Shown here in pieces: positions 11,651 through 24,200 of a stretch of DNA of 64,000 nt. The stretch is from Gonium pectorale (taxonomy: Eukaryota; Chlorophyta; Chlorophyceae; Chlamydomonadales; Volvocaceae): contig LSYV01000041.1 of the NCBI GenBank assembly GCA_001584585.1, positions 384,462 through 448,461 of the forward strand, read 5' to 3'. Both the position numbers and the translations under genes were made by a program. How positions within the stretch are numbered: the first letter of the stretch is position 1; each line of letters starts with the position of its first letter. Under the pieces are notes generated by a model. That model had not been told where the DNA came from. It saw nothing but the letters and a program-made list of their open reading frames with translations, and made no database searches.

Positions 11651-12159
11651 ATATAAACGCGCCCCATATATATAGACGCGTGGTCGGGCCTAACACGCCC
11701 GTACAGTCACAAAGTCGAAGATGACAACAAACCCGAGAGCGCGGATAGCCTGGCGTCCCCTTGGGCATGAATAGGACCAGCCGGGAGTTCCGGTATGTGC
11801 GGACAGGGGTGCATACTTTTAGTATACACTTCCGCATTGTCCTCAGCAGCGCAAATTCAGTAGTTGAAAACGTGCAGGTTCGAACTGAAGCGGATATGCG
11901 GACGCAACTTTATGAATTGTTTTTGAAAAGAGGGATAGGATGTATGGCTTCAGTGATAGCAAGAGCAAAGGAAAGTGCACACGCTTCGTTCGCGCGCAAT
12001 GCAAGGAATTAGTATTATAAGTCGTTCAACCGCACCCGCACACGGGTCGCGCTGGGTCTCGAGGCCACATGAATGGATGTATGGACAGTACGGCGAATGG
12101 GCACACGCGCGCGCGCGGCTCCGAATGCCGCGGCCCACGTACGGATACATACATCGTCT

Positions 12160-15100
12160 TTAGATCACCGGCAGTGTGGCGCTGAAGGTTTGAGCGCCAG
12201 TACCGTTGCAACCATAAATCTGTCGTTTGTGGGGGTGGGGTGGGGGTGGGGAGGTAGTGCGTGGGGCGGGGGCCATGGGTGCTGCATGACCGGAAATAAA
12301 GGCGATGGGTCGGTATGAGGGATGGGGAGTTCACGGGCATGCATGCGTCATTGGCACACATTCACAGGCCGTGGTTACGCCAGCGCAATGATCCCGTACG
12401 TACACTTCGCGTCACTGGAACTCACGTACCTGTATCACAGCCCCGTCATTGGGCGAGACGTTGTTGATATCGAGGCACATGTTCGTCGCGTGGAGCGGCG
12501 ACAAGGCCACACCGCCCTGGTAGCCGGCGCTTGCCTGTTTGGAGGCGGCGAGATTGCTGATATGTAGAAGCCAAGCCAATAACATGCGACTCCTAAGATA
12601 CATACAATTCGGTCCCGCAGATCCTGAGAACTTTGCTGCTGTATCTATCAGCAACTAGCATGCATGCGAAACAACACGCTCGAACGGCTGCGGCGGCTCT
12701 AGAAATGATATATTAGAAGCGCAGCACCGGAATAGCGAAGCGATCTTCATTGCTCTGCGTCAACGCTGTAATCCATAATCAAGCAAACCAAAACGGACTC
12801 TGGCACTTCTTACCCGCCACATCTGGTGCTTGGCCCCCGCGACACAGGTCTCGATTGTGATGCGAGTGCCGGCGCCTGTTCCGGCGCCCTTGACCGTCAT
12901 ACAGAGCTCTCTCTCGGACTTGATGTAGTACACGTTGGTGCCTGCAGGGCGGGGTAGCGAATGATGAAACAGCTCCTTGTTGATGTTGGGACCACGACGA
13001 CAACACACGGCGCATATATATACACATGGTCAAAAGTTTGGCTTCGTCCGCACCTGCCGTGACGATGATCCAGTCCTGCGCCTGTCCCCAGCCGTTGCAA
13101 GACCACTGCTGGACGTACGTGCCGGACGCCTGCACGCCGCCTGCAATATCCACACACTTGTAGGGCCACCTGTGGGAACATACATAACGAAGCGCACATG
13201 CACTCGTATATATATAGCTGCCGCACCTACTTCCATTACGATAGGCACACAAGGTGCGACCCTGGCACCTGTGTCATCAAGGCAAGACCATCTAGCAGGA
13301 GGGCGTCAAGTAAGTAACCTGCATCCAAGTAAGTAAGGCTGCAACCGGTTGCCCGCAGCACCCTGAATGTGAAGAAGGCCCTCCCTCAACGCTCCTGCAG
13401 GAACTCCTCGACCGCAGTCTTTACGGCCTGTATGTATGCTTCGATGCCCCGTCATTTCCCGCCGAGCTGCCGACCCGTGGGTCGGTGCGGCACGCTCGGC
13501 CCATGCGCGCCCACACGCACGGACACACTTACGCTGTGCGCGTGCGGATGGTGCCGACCGTCTGGCGAATGGGCAGGCTCAGCGCAAAGGCCTGGTTCGG
13601 GTCCTTATTGCACCAGAACAACTGTTGTGGGTGGGCGGGAGGGCGGAGGGGGCGAGGGGCGCGGACGACGGACGGATGTTGCAAATAAAGTCGAGCGTAC
13701 CGATGGGCAGCGGCAAGGGATCATTTTATTTTTGATGGGCGGGGAATTTGCAGTGGTGCGCGCTCATGTGTTGTACATACGAAATACGGTAATGCATATA
13801 TCTAGAGGACGGCGAGGGTAACAACGACGAAAGGTCGGGCAGTGGGTCGGACCGGCGGGCAAATATCAGAGTAGTAGCTGTAGAGCCGGCAACAAATGTA
13901 AAGCAACCAACCTGAATCGCTTGGCCATCGGTGGCGAGGTTCTGGTTGACGTCCAGGCACTTGGAGCTGGTGACGAGAGATGTTCACATGCACGCGTGCG
14001 TTAGATAGGCCGGAGGGGGGTGCGCGGGTTCATTCCTTTTCCCTCAAGGCACCAACGTGTACAGCGCATGTGTCGAGTCCAAAAATTGCAGTCAGCCGAA
14101 CGACCCCGTCGGCAATGCGACACATCAACGACCCTGCTGACGGAAGGTACTAAAAAGGAGGAGTTCGCTCGAACGCGAGGCAATAATGGACAGTCGGCAT
14201 CTATCTGTGGCGTATCCAGCCTTGCCCAACTCATTTATGTACGAAACACAAACACACACGTGCCGCAACACATACACATCGTCTGGCGACAGAAGCAAGC
14301 AAGCCATCATCCGCGAGATATGGGGATGGATTCGGAAATCCAGACCAGATCAATCGGATTCGCAATCAACAGCCCCTGAGCTAGCAGTTGTTGCTAAGAA
14401 TCAATGCGCCTCATCGCGTGGTCGCTTGGGGAGAACACGCACGTACGGCAATACCCAAGCGCTGTTGTGTACGCAACCTTCAGCTTAGATGAACGCACCT
14501 GGCATGGGTGGGGCTGATGGTGTAGGTGCCGTCGGTGAGGGGGGTGAGCGCAAAGAGCTGGCTGGCGGCGTTAGTGCAGGTCGCAAGGACAATCTTGGTG
14601 CCATCAGCCGAGCCGCCGCCCTCAGCGCCCAGACAGAGGCCACTGGGGATGGCGCTGATGCTGTAGGCTCCCGTGGGCGTGGAAGAGACGGTGAAGTACT
14701 GGCCAGTTATGTTGGCACATGTGTACTGTTATATATTGGTTGCCGGCGATGACCCGTTGACAGTCGGCGGTTGATGGTTCAATCCGGTCAGCAGGGCAGA
14801 TGGATGGGGAGTTGGGAAGCAGGCAGTTCGTCACCGGTTGCGTACATAAGGATTGATGGCAGACGTCACGGCGTGTCACGGAACGTATATAGCGAGCCCC
14901 CGCCATTCTCCAGAAGGTAACTCAAGGTCGGAAGGCAGCGTCGTCGCACTGCACTGTGCGTGCGGGCGGGTGTCAGCAGTGCCCTGGGAGCACGCTCTCG
15001 CTCGCTATGAATGGAATGAATCACTGTGGGCATGAACACATACAGCAGTACTAGTAGGGCCACACACGACAAGGCAATGCTGACGTCCATACGCCGGCGC

Positions 15101-15264
15101 GGTGGCGGCTCCGTCTTTTTGTTTCCCGCCAGCCAGCTGCCGTACGCGGAGCCTGACATCGCGTTCTAGTACGTACGCTAGTCGTACGTGTCATGAAACA
15201 CACCTGCTTGATGGCAGCGCCGACAACCTGCTGGTTGTTGTCGACTTGAAGGCATGACTTGCCG
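12160..15264 (-). other. Exons 37-44: six ricin-B-type lectin subdomains (two beta-trefoils)
   Basis: Exons are 15264-15204, 14725-14499, 13966-13912, 13621-13533, 13169-13054, 12941-12814, 12534-12430 and 12219-12160. Six repeats begin with a C-[LM/V]-x-[VAD] core: SCLQVDNN, LCLGAEGG, KCLDVNQN, KCVDIAGG, LCMTVKGA and MCLDINNV. Each is followed by a V/I-x-x-x-x-C-N-x-x-x-x-Q-x-[FW] segment, for example VQQWSCNGWGQAQDW, IQLFWCNKDPNQAF and IQIYGCNGTGAQTF. This is the QxW pattern of the ricin B / CBM13 lectin fold, and six repeats would make two trefoils. The protein ends TLPVI shortly after the last repeat, so the domain is complete. A carbohydrate-binding role is inferred from the fold. Confidence 0.88.
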
Positions 15265-18200
15265 CTGTCATTTAATGAAACAGTACGGTGCGTGGTGGTG
15301 GGTGGGGGGGTGTATGCCTTAGGGTTGGCAGCGCAGCGGTGGTGGCCGTCGTATCGTACGTCTGTGCTGTGGGTATATATGCCGTACATCGTGCAGGTCA
15401 TCGCCCGCGTCATGATCAGCTAGCGCGCGCAAATGGTCACGGACAGGGTGCACGTGACTGCGATACGATGCTGCATGCTTGCATGAACGTGTATGCGTGC
15501 GTGCGTGTAAGAACCATACATACATGCGGGATTCGCTCACGCAACCTGGCGCAACCTCCAAGCTGCCGGCGGAGGGGCCGAGGGCACAGGGCTCCCGACG
15601 CTACGCTCGCACCTGTTGGTGCCGGTGTAGATCATCGCCTGGGAGGCCACGGCCGTCTCGTTGCTGCTCGGGAAGGAGCAGCAGCCTATGCGCAGGCCGT
15701 TGAGCGCTGCAATAGACAGAAGACGACAGCAGGAGGCGCGAGCGGGCACGCATACATTGCGCGATGGGTACGTAGGAGTAAGGGGCAGGTGGCTGGAGAG
15801 ATGCGTGCACGCTGTGGATGGCAGGCTTGGTGGCCCTTCATCCAAGCCGTGCGCGCCGGACCTGTGACCTGTATGTGAGACACCCGGCGGCCAGCAGCCT
15901 GGCTGGAATGGCCGCCTGGATGGCCTACCCCTAGACCGATGTGCCCCTTTTGCCGGACCCTTCCGTGCGTGAGCGCGTGCCACCCCGCCAGCAACCTGGA
16001 CTACTGGCTGGCAAGATCTACCCGGACCGATGTGGCCCCATGCATTGATTTCTCCTGCCCAATCCACACACACCATGTTGCTGGCAACCATCAATTCCCG
16101 AGCACGCCCGCCCTCGACAGGTTGCAGTGAACAAGAAAGGCTCACCGGTATCGTCCGAGCCCCCTCCTTGCTGTCCCTCTATCCTGACTTGGATGCCGCA
16201 GATGTAACTGTTGTCCGGGCAGTACGTCCAGCCGGTCCAACTGCGGGTGCGTGCGTGGTGGACCAGCAGAACGATACCGGTGATGATGAGATAGATGAGA
16301 GCAGCAGAAGACATGCGCGCACGTATGTCACGGACACGTACACGTACATAAAATAACACACAGGGCAGCAGGCGATAATGTCCGTGACGGAATCCATTCC
16401 ATTTAACCGAAGGTAGGGCCGCCGTTCCATGTAGGCTGCTGATGAAACTTTGTTCGCGCAGGTCGTCGTATGCATATGTACTGCTCATGAGGTCGCCCGG
16501 ACGGATAAAAGCAGAGGCTCATCCGAGTCGGGAAAGGCAGCAGACATCCTCATTCCATGATTTCCAATGAGCCATTGCACAGCTAGCAGTCCATCCAGCT
16601 GGAAGGTCTTGGTCCTTACTTGAGTGTTCTTTTCCTGGCCCCTTGTATGTGTCGTATTCATTGTGTTTGTTTACCCCCGACCTACCCCCAAATACGTACG
16701 ACACACTGCGGGCACTGCCCCTTGGTGGACTTACTCTCCCCACAGGCCGCTGTAGGCGTTGGTATCGGTGCCCCTCTGGTTGCTGCACGTGAAGACAATC
16801 GAGTTGGCCGACGTGTCGTCGCCGCTACCTTGCTGCGCGCGCGAGTGAGGCAGGGCAAACGTTCAGCGACGGCATGAGCAGGGGCGGGCGAGGACGACGG
16901 AATCCAATTTATGAAACGCACTATTGCTAGCTGCTGTGAGTACGAAAAGTGTCGAACATAATAATTGTGCATGTATCTATATGCAACAAGCTGCGTGCAT
17001 ACATGCTTATCTTACCGACTTTTCGATGCGCATTTTCGCACCCACGAAGTAGCCGCCGGTTGGGCATGATGCACTCGCGGTCCATGTGCCCCTGTGGATC
17101 GTAGTTGAAGCACGCGCGGCGGGAGGCGGAGGCAGGTTGCTTGACAGGCGGGCGGGTGAAACAAACCTTGGTTTTGTTGTATGTTGAGCGAGGGCAGCGA
17201 GCGTTCCCATCCAGCATAGCGACTCAATGCAATCAAGCTTGATACGGTTTATTTCCAGCATGCTTTGCGCTCGGTAAGCTGTGCCCCACGATAACCAACG
17301 CAGTGCCCTCGCCCCATCTATCCACGCCAGCTCCATTCTTGTGCTTACGTTATTATTCCTCGCGCGTCATCTAGCGTGCGTACACGTTACGTTTATTTCG
17401 TCCCGAACTGATGACTCGCACCCCTGCCTTACTTCCCTGCCCTAACGGTGTAGGTGCCTTCCGCTATACGTGCATGCATGTTGCCTAATACGCTTACCAG
17501 AAACTAAGCGGTTGGCGGATGGCGGTTGACAGTTGTGGAAAGGAAAAAGGGCAGGCGGCGGGCAATGGCTTAGTTTATTTTCGGTTCAGGCAGAGACAGA
17601 TGCGGTCAACGGACACCGTTACGCAGTTGCCGGTAGCAACACACGGCTACGCACGAATGCAAACGGGGCAAGTAAGGGGCTGCGGAGGCTGCTCTAGAGA
17701 AGCACGCAGTCGAGGATGGAGTTATATCTGTGGGACGGCAGATAGCGGGACAGGTCGCGCACGGCGCCCAAAGCTCGTACCCGTCGCCATCCTCGACCTC
17801 GTTCGCTACGCCGTTCAAACAGCCCATCCTGCGAGCGGCACGGTTATGAATGAAGTGGGTAGCTCCTGCCGCCAGCAGAGTGCGAGAGCGCGGCGGAATA
17901 ATGTGCAAAGCAACTCTCAAGGGCGTGAGACATACATCGATCAACTGTTCCTCTGCGCTGATCGCTGGTGCCGGAACTAGGCGCCGGAACACCTGTTGGT
18001 GAAAATGTGCTGCTGAGGCGTGCGTGCGCTGCTGACGACGCGGACTTACGAAATGCCGTTCAGGGCTGTGTCGTCGCCGGAGCCCTGGGATCCCTCAAAG
18101 CGCAGCATGTAGGAGTTCATGGGCATGGCAACCACCTCCATCTTCTTGCTGTTTTCGTTGTAAAAAAACTTGCCACAAGGGTACGACTGCTGCTGCCAGT

Positions 18201-21200
18201 CGCCCCAGTTGCCTGCATGTACGGCAAAAAACAACAACCGCAACTGTTGGTTGGCCATCACACGTCTCTTTCTACATACAATGTTCATTTACGGCAAGCA
18301 GGCGCGACACGGCTAGTTTGCATTGCTGTCAAGCATATCATCGGGAGTACAGAGTACATGTAGTACATGTTTGCGACGCGCAAGCGAGTCAGGCGGCGGC
18401 GGAAAGTACGACGAACGATGTTTGAGGCGATTGCACGACGCGCGAGCGCGCGAGACAATAGCGAGTTACATGAACCTGCGGGCTGAACATGACGCGCGAC
18501 GGCACAAGCGCAAGACATTATTGCAGGAGCCCCTCGGGTACGCTACATTACAGGGCTCAACAACCCCACTTCTCCACTCACCCCAGCCGACAGTCTTCCA
18601 TTCACCGACAATGTTGGTGGCTGCGATAAGCGATCGAGAGTAGTTGGGAAGGCACAATCAAACGAATGAAGCATACATGTAAGGGATGGACATTCAAGCA
18701 GGCACCGCACGCGCTGATCATCAGCACGGAGCGAGCATGTTGTGTTCCTGCGTGCGTCGCTGCGCTATAGCTGATAACGGTGGCAACCGAATCCACCATA
18801 CCTGTGGGGTTTTCCGTCTCCTCCTGCTCCTCGGCCGAGCCCTGTGCGTGCGCGTGCCGCATGGGTGGGGTGAGGTTCGGTTGGGATCGATTGCATCCGT
18901 TGACAAATTGTATGTACGGCCCGAAGCGGCGGCGGCTGGGCTTGGTTGCACTACGTTTGCGGCGGCGGCATACAGCTGTGTTTTTGCGAGTGCTATGACA
19001 GCGCTAGCAGCGCGCACGTACCTACTCGAGCGGCAACACGTACGGACGGTAGTACGCATGTGGACAGGTATACATGGTAATGTGTGTAAGAATAAGAACG
19101 CACGCACTTATTACCTTGAGATACACGTCGGACACGATGTCGATCTCGCCAACCGTAATCCAGATGTTAAAGAAAGTGACGCCAATCGACGCTTCTAGAG
19201 TAACCTGCATTAAGGAGAATGCGGTATCACCATGGGCGGGGTTAGCGGCCTATCGTCGCCTGATCAGTTCACGGACACGGTCCGGTACCAATCTCTAGTA
19301 TCACCCACTGGCAGGTGCCGGTAGATGGGTCACCAGTACATCGATCGTACATTCGTACTACATGGCGTACTACTACCGCAGCACCATACTCACGCTTGCA
19401 ATCCAAACGCAGCTGAAGGTTCGAGAAACATGCGGGAGGGAATGGGCATGAAATGGGTGCGTAGAGTTGTTGTTAAGGCGCACATTACAGCTGGGATTCC
19501 AGCAGCTACCAATCAGCCCCTGCTGTCTGCTGCTGCAAAGCGTTGCGACATTATTGATACCGCACGTATGCATGTCTTATGCCACGACAGAGATAACAGA
19601 GACGACAGACGACGCGACCCCGTTACTCGCACAGGAGCTATACCGCCGTTATAGTACTCACCAGGAGCTGAAATCAATCTCGGCACTGATCTCAACCTGT
19701 TATTCATTAACAGCGTACGTACGGCAGAGGCAGCAGAAACGCAGGGCTCGGCTGATGACCGGCAATAATCACATGGCGATCGCGGGACAGTGCGAAGGGC
19801 GAAGGCGGGATAGTGCGCCCAGCAGCCCGGCAAGCAGATGGAGCTGCTGCGGCAAGGCAGTCCATATGTATGCATGCATGACCGCATGCATTCACAGATG
19901 GCTTATTAGTGGATGGATGGGGCGGAGCATGCTGAAGTGCGTGCGCACGTGCCTAAAACGACAGTCATCAGCAGCATGCATGGCAATACAGTTGAACGTG
20001 CGGCAAGCGAGGCACGACCCCTTGCTCGCTCGTTTATACGCACCTTGAAGATGATGATGTTCAAGGCAAGGGTTGCTGGAGCACGTTCACATGCGGCGGC
20101 AAAGGGGCGGAAAAGGTTAGACGACATGCTGGATGGGGAGCCAGCCATCCAGCCAGTAGTGCATGTAGTGCATGCGTGTGCATGGCGTGGCGGTCATTCT
20201 CAGCAGCAGATAGATAGAGAAGCCCGCTTGGGCCGGGTGCCAGCCAGTAGTACACACGCGCACGGAGTATTCGCTGGCATCAGGCAGGTAGGGCGCGCGG
20301 GCTCACCACCCACGCATGGAATGTGTGTGCTGCGTGCATGCGTTGCTTGCTGGTAATTGATCGATGCTGGCACCCGCCATCCATACGTGACACATCGAGG
20401 GATCCTCCATACATGCATGTTGCCGTACGTATGCGTAAGCAACCGACGTGACGCAAAAATGCCTCGGTCGCGCGCCCCTGGCCATGGCCACTTGCTGTTT
20501 GGTTCATATATAATTTTCGGCAGCGTTGGGGCATCTGCTGACAGCTCGTGCCTTGTCTCAAGCGTAGTATATCGTAAGCCCAGGGCCCGCCGCATAGTAA
20601 ACATTCGGATTGTTGCAAACTAACTAATAAGGACAACGGGCGGTCGTCGGTTCCCATCCACACGAATGTACGTACATACCAGGTTGCACCCTATTGACGC
20701 CCGCGTTGGCGATCGAGCACGCACCTTCCAGGAAGTAGAAGTGGTCATCCCAGTTGTACCCTACGCGTGTGTGAGCGGGGCAGACAACATTCAGGCAAAG
20801 CAAACAATAAGCGAATGAAGGACGATACATGTATGTGCGCTGCCCGCTATTGGCGGTACTGATGACGAACGATGGGTACATGCGCTGGGCGGGTCAAGCT
20901 AAGCTCAACGGGCGGGGACTCTGTCCATCGCAGTCCTGCCTAGCTAGCGCTCTGTGCCCTAATGTACGACAGTGAAATCCGCTGCCGCAGGTAAGCAGCT
21001 TCTTCCATGTATAAGGGTTGGGTGCGTGTCGTCGCCGGTCGGGTCAGCCGGCTGGAAAACGATAACTTACCGACGCACACCGACGCGATGTCAATGTTGA
21101 AGCTGATGCCGATCCTATTGCGGTAAGCGAGCAAGGAGGCGTCAGTCGCTGCCGCTGCAGAAACCAGCTGATGAGTGGTCAGCATGACCGTGTCATTCCA

Positions 21201-24200
21201 GCAGATGGCGCATAGATGATGCCCGTGCCATTCCATGTGGTCAGTATATATCCCGCGCGCGGAACGGCACGCAGCGGTGCCCATCCCTCCTGTGTCGTCA
21301 CGCACGCTGGCGCGTGGCCCGTCAAGCAAACAGAAAGCGCCATAGGGCGCCACCAGCTCTCATCCCCATCCTTAATAACTATGTGCTTACTTCCTGACCA
21401 GCCAGTTGGTCTTCGGCATGCCAATGCCAATTGTCACGCAGCCCTTGAACGTAGAATCGCCTGCGTGCATGCATATTATTACGATCAATCGGGCCGCCTC
21501 ATCAGACATACAGCAGACACGACATACAGCCACCAATCCCGCCCAAAAGGTGCACCAATAATACGGTAAACCAGTACGGCGAACCAGTACAGCACACGGC
21601 AAGTGATGAACATGCAACAGTCGCCGCATTAGTTGCACCGCCAATTCAGACTCCTGTTCTATGCGGCCCTCGCTGGTTGCCTGGCTGGCTGAGCACTTAC
21701 ATGTGTCGCCCTCCAGTGAGCCCCCGATACTGATGGGGCCAACTGTGCACGCACGTATGGGACGGGTAGGGCCCGAGTAAAATTTGTTGAGGTTAAGTCG
21801 GCCGAGGGTCGTGTGCGTGGCTGGATACTCGTCAGCAGCTAACCAGCAAATGATGGGCATTACAAGCTAGTCAAGCAGAGTAAGTAAGGCGCCCGCCGCA
21901 AATCACTCACTATTGCCGGAGCAACCTGCAGACAAGCCGTATGCTCCGTTCCTGCGATGGAGCGAGCGGAACGAACCAGCAGTAAATAAACGCTTGCCCA
22001 CTCCTGCCATGCGATAGGTCATCATGGCCATGCGCGCGTGCAAAGTCATCGCAGGAGGCTGGGCTAGACAGCCTGCCCATCAGGCAAGCAACATCCCACA
22101 GCTAGCATGCCATCCGTCCCATGCGTGCGTGCCAAGTGCGTATGTAACATCGATCACTGCATGCCGCCGTGTGCATGCGACACACGCCCGCGCATACTCT
22201 GTGTGCGAAGCACATCAGGCGCCAAAAAGGCAGTTTACTCAGGCCCCCGGACCACGCCCGGTACTACGAAATGAACGAACTCACGAGTACGTCCACCAAC
22301 CGATGTTGCATGGGCCGACGTCCACGCCAAAGCTGAACTTGGTGCCGCAATCGCCCAGTATCTGATCGATGATGATGGGTACGTACATGTGTAAATAAGG
22401 GCGCGGCGACCGCGTTGATTGGTAGGTGTGCGTTCCGTGCGTGCCAAGCTGTCAAGCATCGGCCAACAAACAAGCAAGCAACGTCCCACTGCCAGGAAAC
22501 GGGGTATGGTATTAGTATATTCTACTAACTCTGGACAAACAGCGGCCGGGTGTACACGATCGATGCGCCGGCGGCCGGTTGTATGCGCGTGCGCCCCGGC
22601 GGGCTGGATGGCTGACCGCCTCGTTTGAGGGCTTACCCGGCGGACGGCGGCCCCGGCCCTCTGGCCGGGGTGCACTCCGCCGTACATGTCCAGCGCCCAC
22701 TGCGGCCAGTCGCCCGTGCCGTTGACGTGGTCCAGGCTGTTCCACACGTCCGCCAGCTGGCGCTCGCGGCCGGCGTCGAGTGCACGCGCGCGACGGCGGC
22801 CGGTGGGCTCGGGACCTGGCATTCGTTGGGCAGCAGGTGGCCAACCGGCGAGGCGGCAGCACACGCAGGTAGAAGTGGTGGTGACAGAGCCGACGTACGG
22901 CGATAATGATGGGATGCCCGGGGGGATTGATCGCTTCGTTGGTTCGTTGGCTCGGTCATCGGCCCAGGATCGGATGGAGCGTGCATTGGCCGCTTTCTTT
23001 ATTGCAGCCGCCAGTACAGTGTCGTCCGTCATTCCACGTACGCATGCTTGATGGGCTAGAAATTGGATCACCGTACGTTGGCCCCAGCACGTACGATACA
23101 CGGTACTGGATAGATGCGACATGGACGCTAGCTAGACTGCACTCTGTGGTATGGTACGTGCACCCATGCATGGGTATCCTTATCAACCAACCAAGGTCTG
23201 TCACAAAGCAAGGATGCTTCGCGGATGGGCGCACAGTTAGACGCACCCGCGGGCGGGTCGGCCGCAACGACCTTGCCGCGGGTGGCGAAGGCCGTTGAGA
23301 GCTTAGGGTAGGCGGGGTTGTTGGGGCAGGTGTCGTAGGGCGGGGCCGCGAACATGGGAGCGGCCACCTCGGGGTCACTTTCGGTCAAGTTGCGGAACTC
23401 CGTCACGTCGATAACGACGGAGCCTGCGCACGTACGTGCGGGAACCGACGTATGAAGGGCGATGTACGTAAGATGGCTGGAAGGCTTTAGGGCATGTTCT
23501 GAGGTTATTATTGAAAGACCATTTGAGCCTGGACTAGACTGTTAACAACCCCAAAGCAAGCAACCAGCAATACCCAACAACCAACCATGTACGTAACGTC
23601 TAGCTACAAGCAACTGACCGAATTCGTTCGAGGAAAACTCGAACCGCAGAGGGATGTAGGTGTTCAGGGTATCATAGTAGTCCTGTGCATTGGCAAGCGC
23701 CCGGGCGTGCGTTGGGTACGTTACATACACAGCTCATGAAGAGCACTCCTGCAGCCACATACAAGCTGCGCACCCTCCCAATTGATGATTGGGAGGGTGC
23801 GTGCGTGCACGGGCTCTCATCACCCCTATTTACATCCGGCCCAGTAGCCAGCCGGTCATACGTTAGAACCCACTCACCACTGTCAGGACCTCGGTGCTGC
23901 CGTTCGAGGTGGCCTGCAGCGCATTCAGCTGGAAGTGCCGTGCGACCCTGTCCGTGCGTGCCAGCCAGCAATGTTAGTTCGTTCAGGGCGGCATGCAATA
24001 TATAGGAGACGAGGACGGCCGGGGCGCCCGTGAATGTAGAAAGGAAGGGTATGATGAGAAGGATGTGCCTCGCCCATAGAAGCAACGAGTGACGGTGCGT
24101 ACGTCTGCATGCCGTGCGCTAGCTCAATGGTGTACGTGCACGTGCGTGTGCGGCTGTTGGAGGCGCCCGCTTCGGTGTTCGTAGTGTTCGTTGTTGCTTG

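Larger units (their letters stand above)
10750..12159. other. No gene seen; probable 3' UTR of the 44-exon gene at the right end
   Basis: Besides the partial repeat at 11599-11650 and the TGTAA on the minus strand at 11418-11422, I see nothing coding. The stop codon of the large minus-strand gene is at 12160-12162, so about 740 bases here may be its 3' UTR. Confidence 0.35.

Noticed and set aside
11876..11888. GGTTCGAAC, the T-loop word of a tRNA gene.
   Set aside because: No acceptor stem, D-arm or anticodon arm can be folded around it.
17016..17135. Two frames looked coding across 17050 (CFNYDPQGHMDREC and GGYFVGAKMRIEKS), suggesting a frameshift.
   Set aside because: With the acceptor at 17091 the second frame alone reads GTWTASASCPTGG and matches the VMO-I repeat, so no frameshift is needed.
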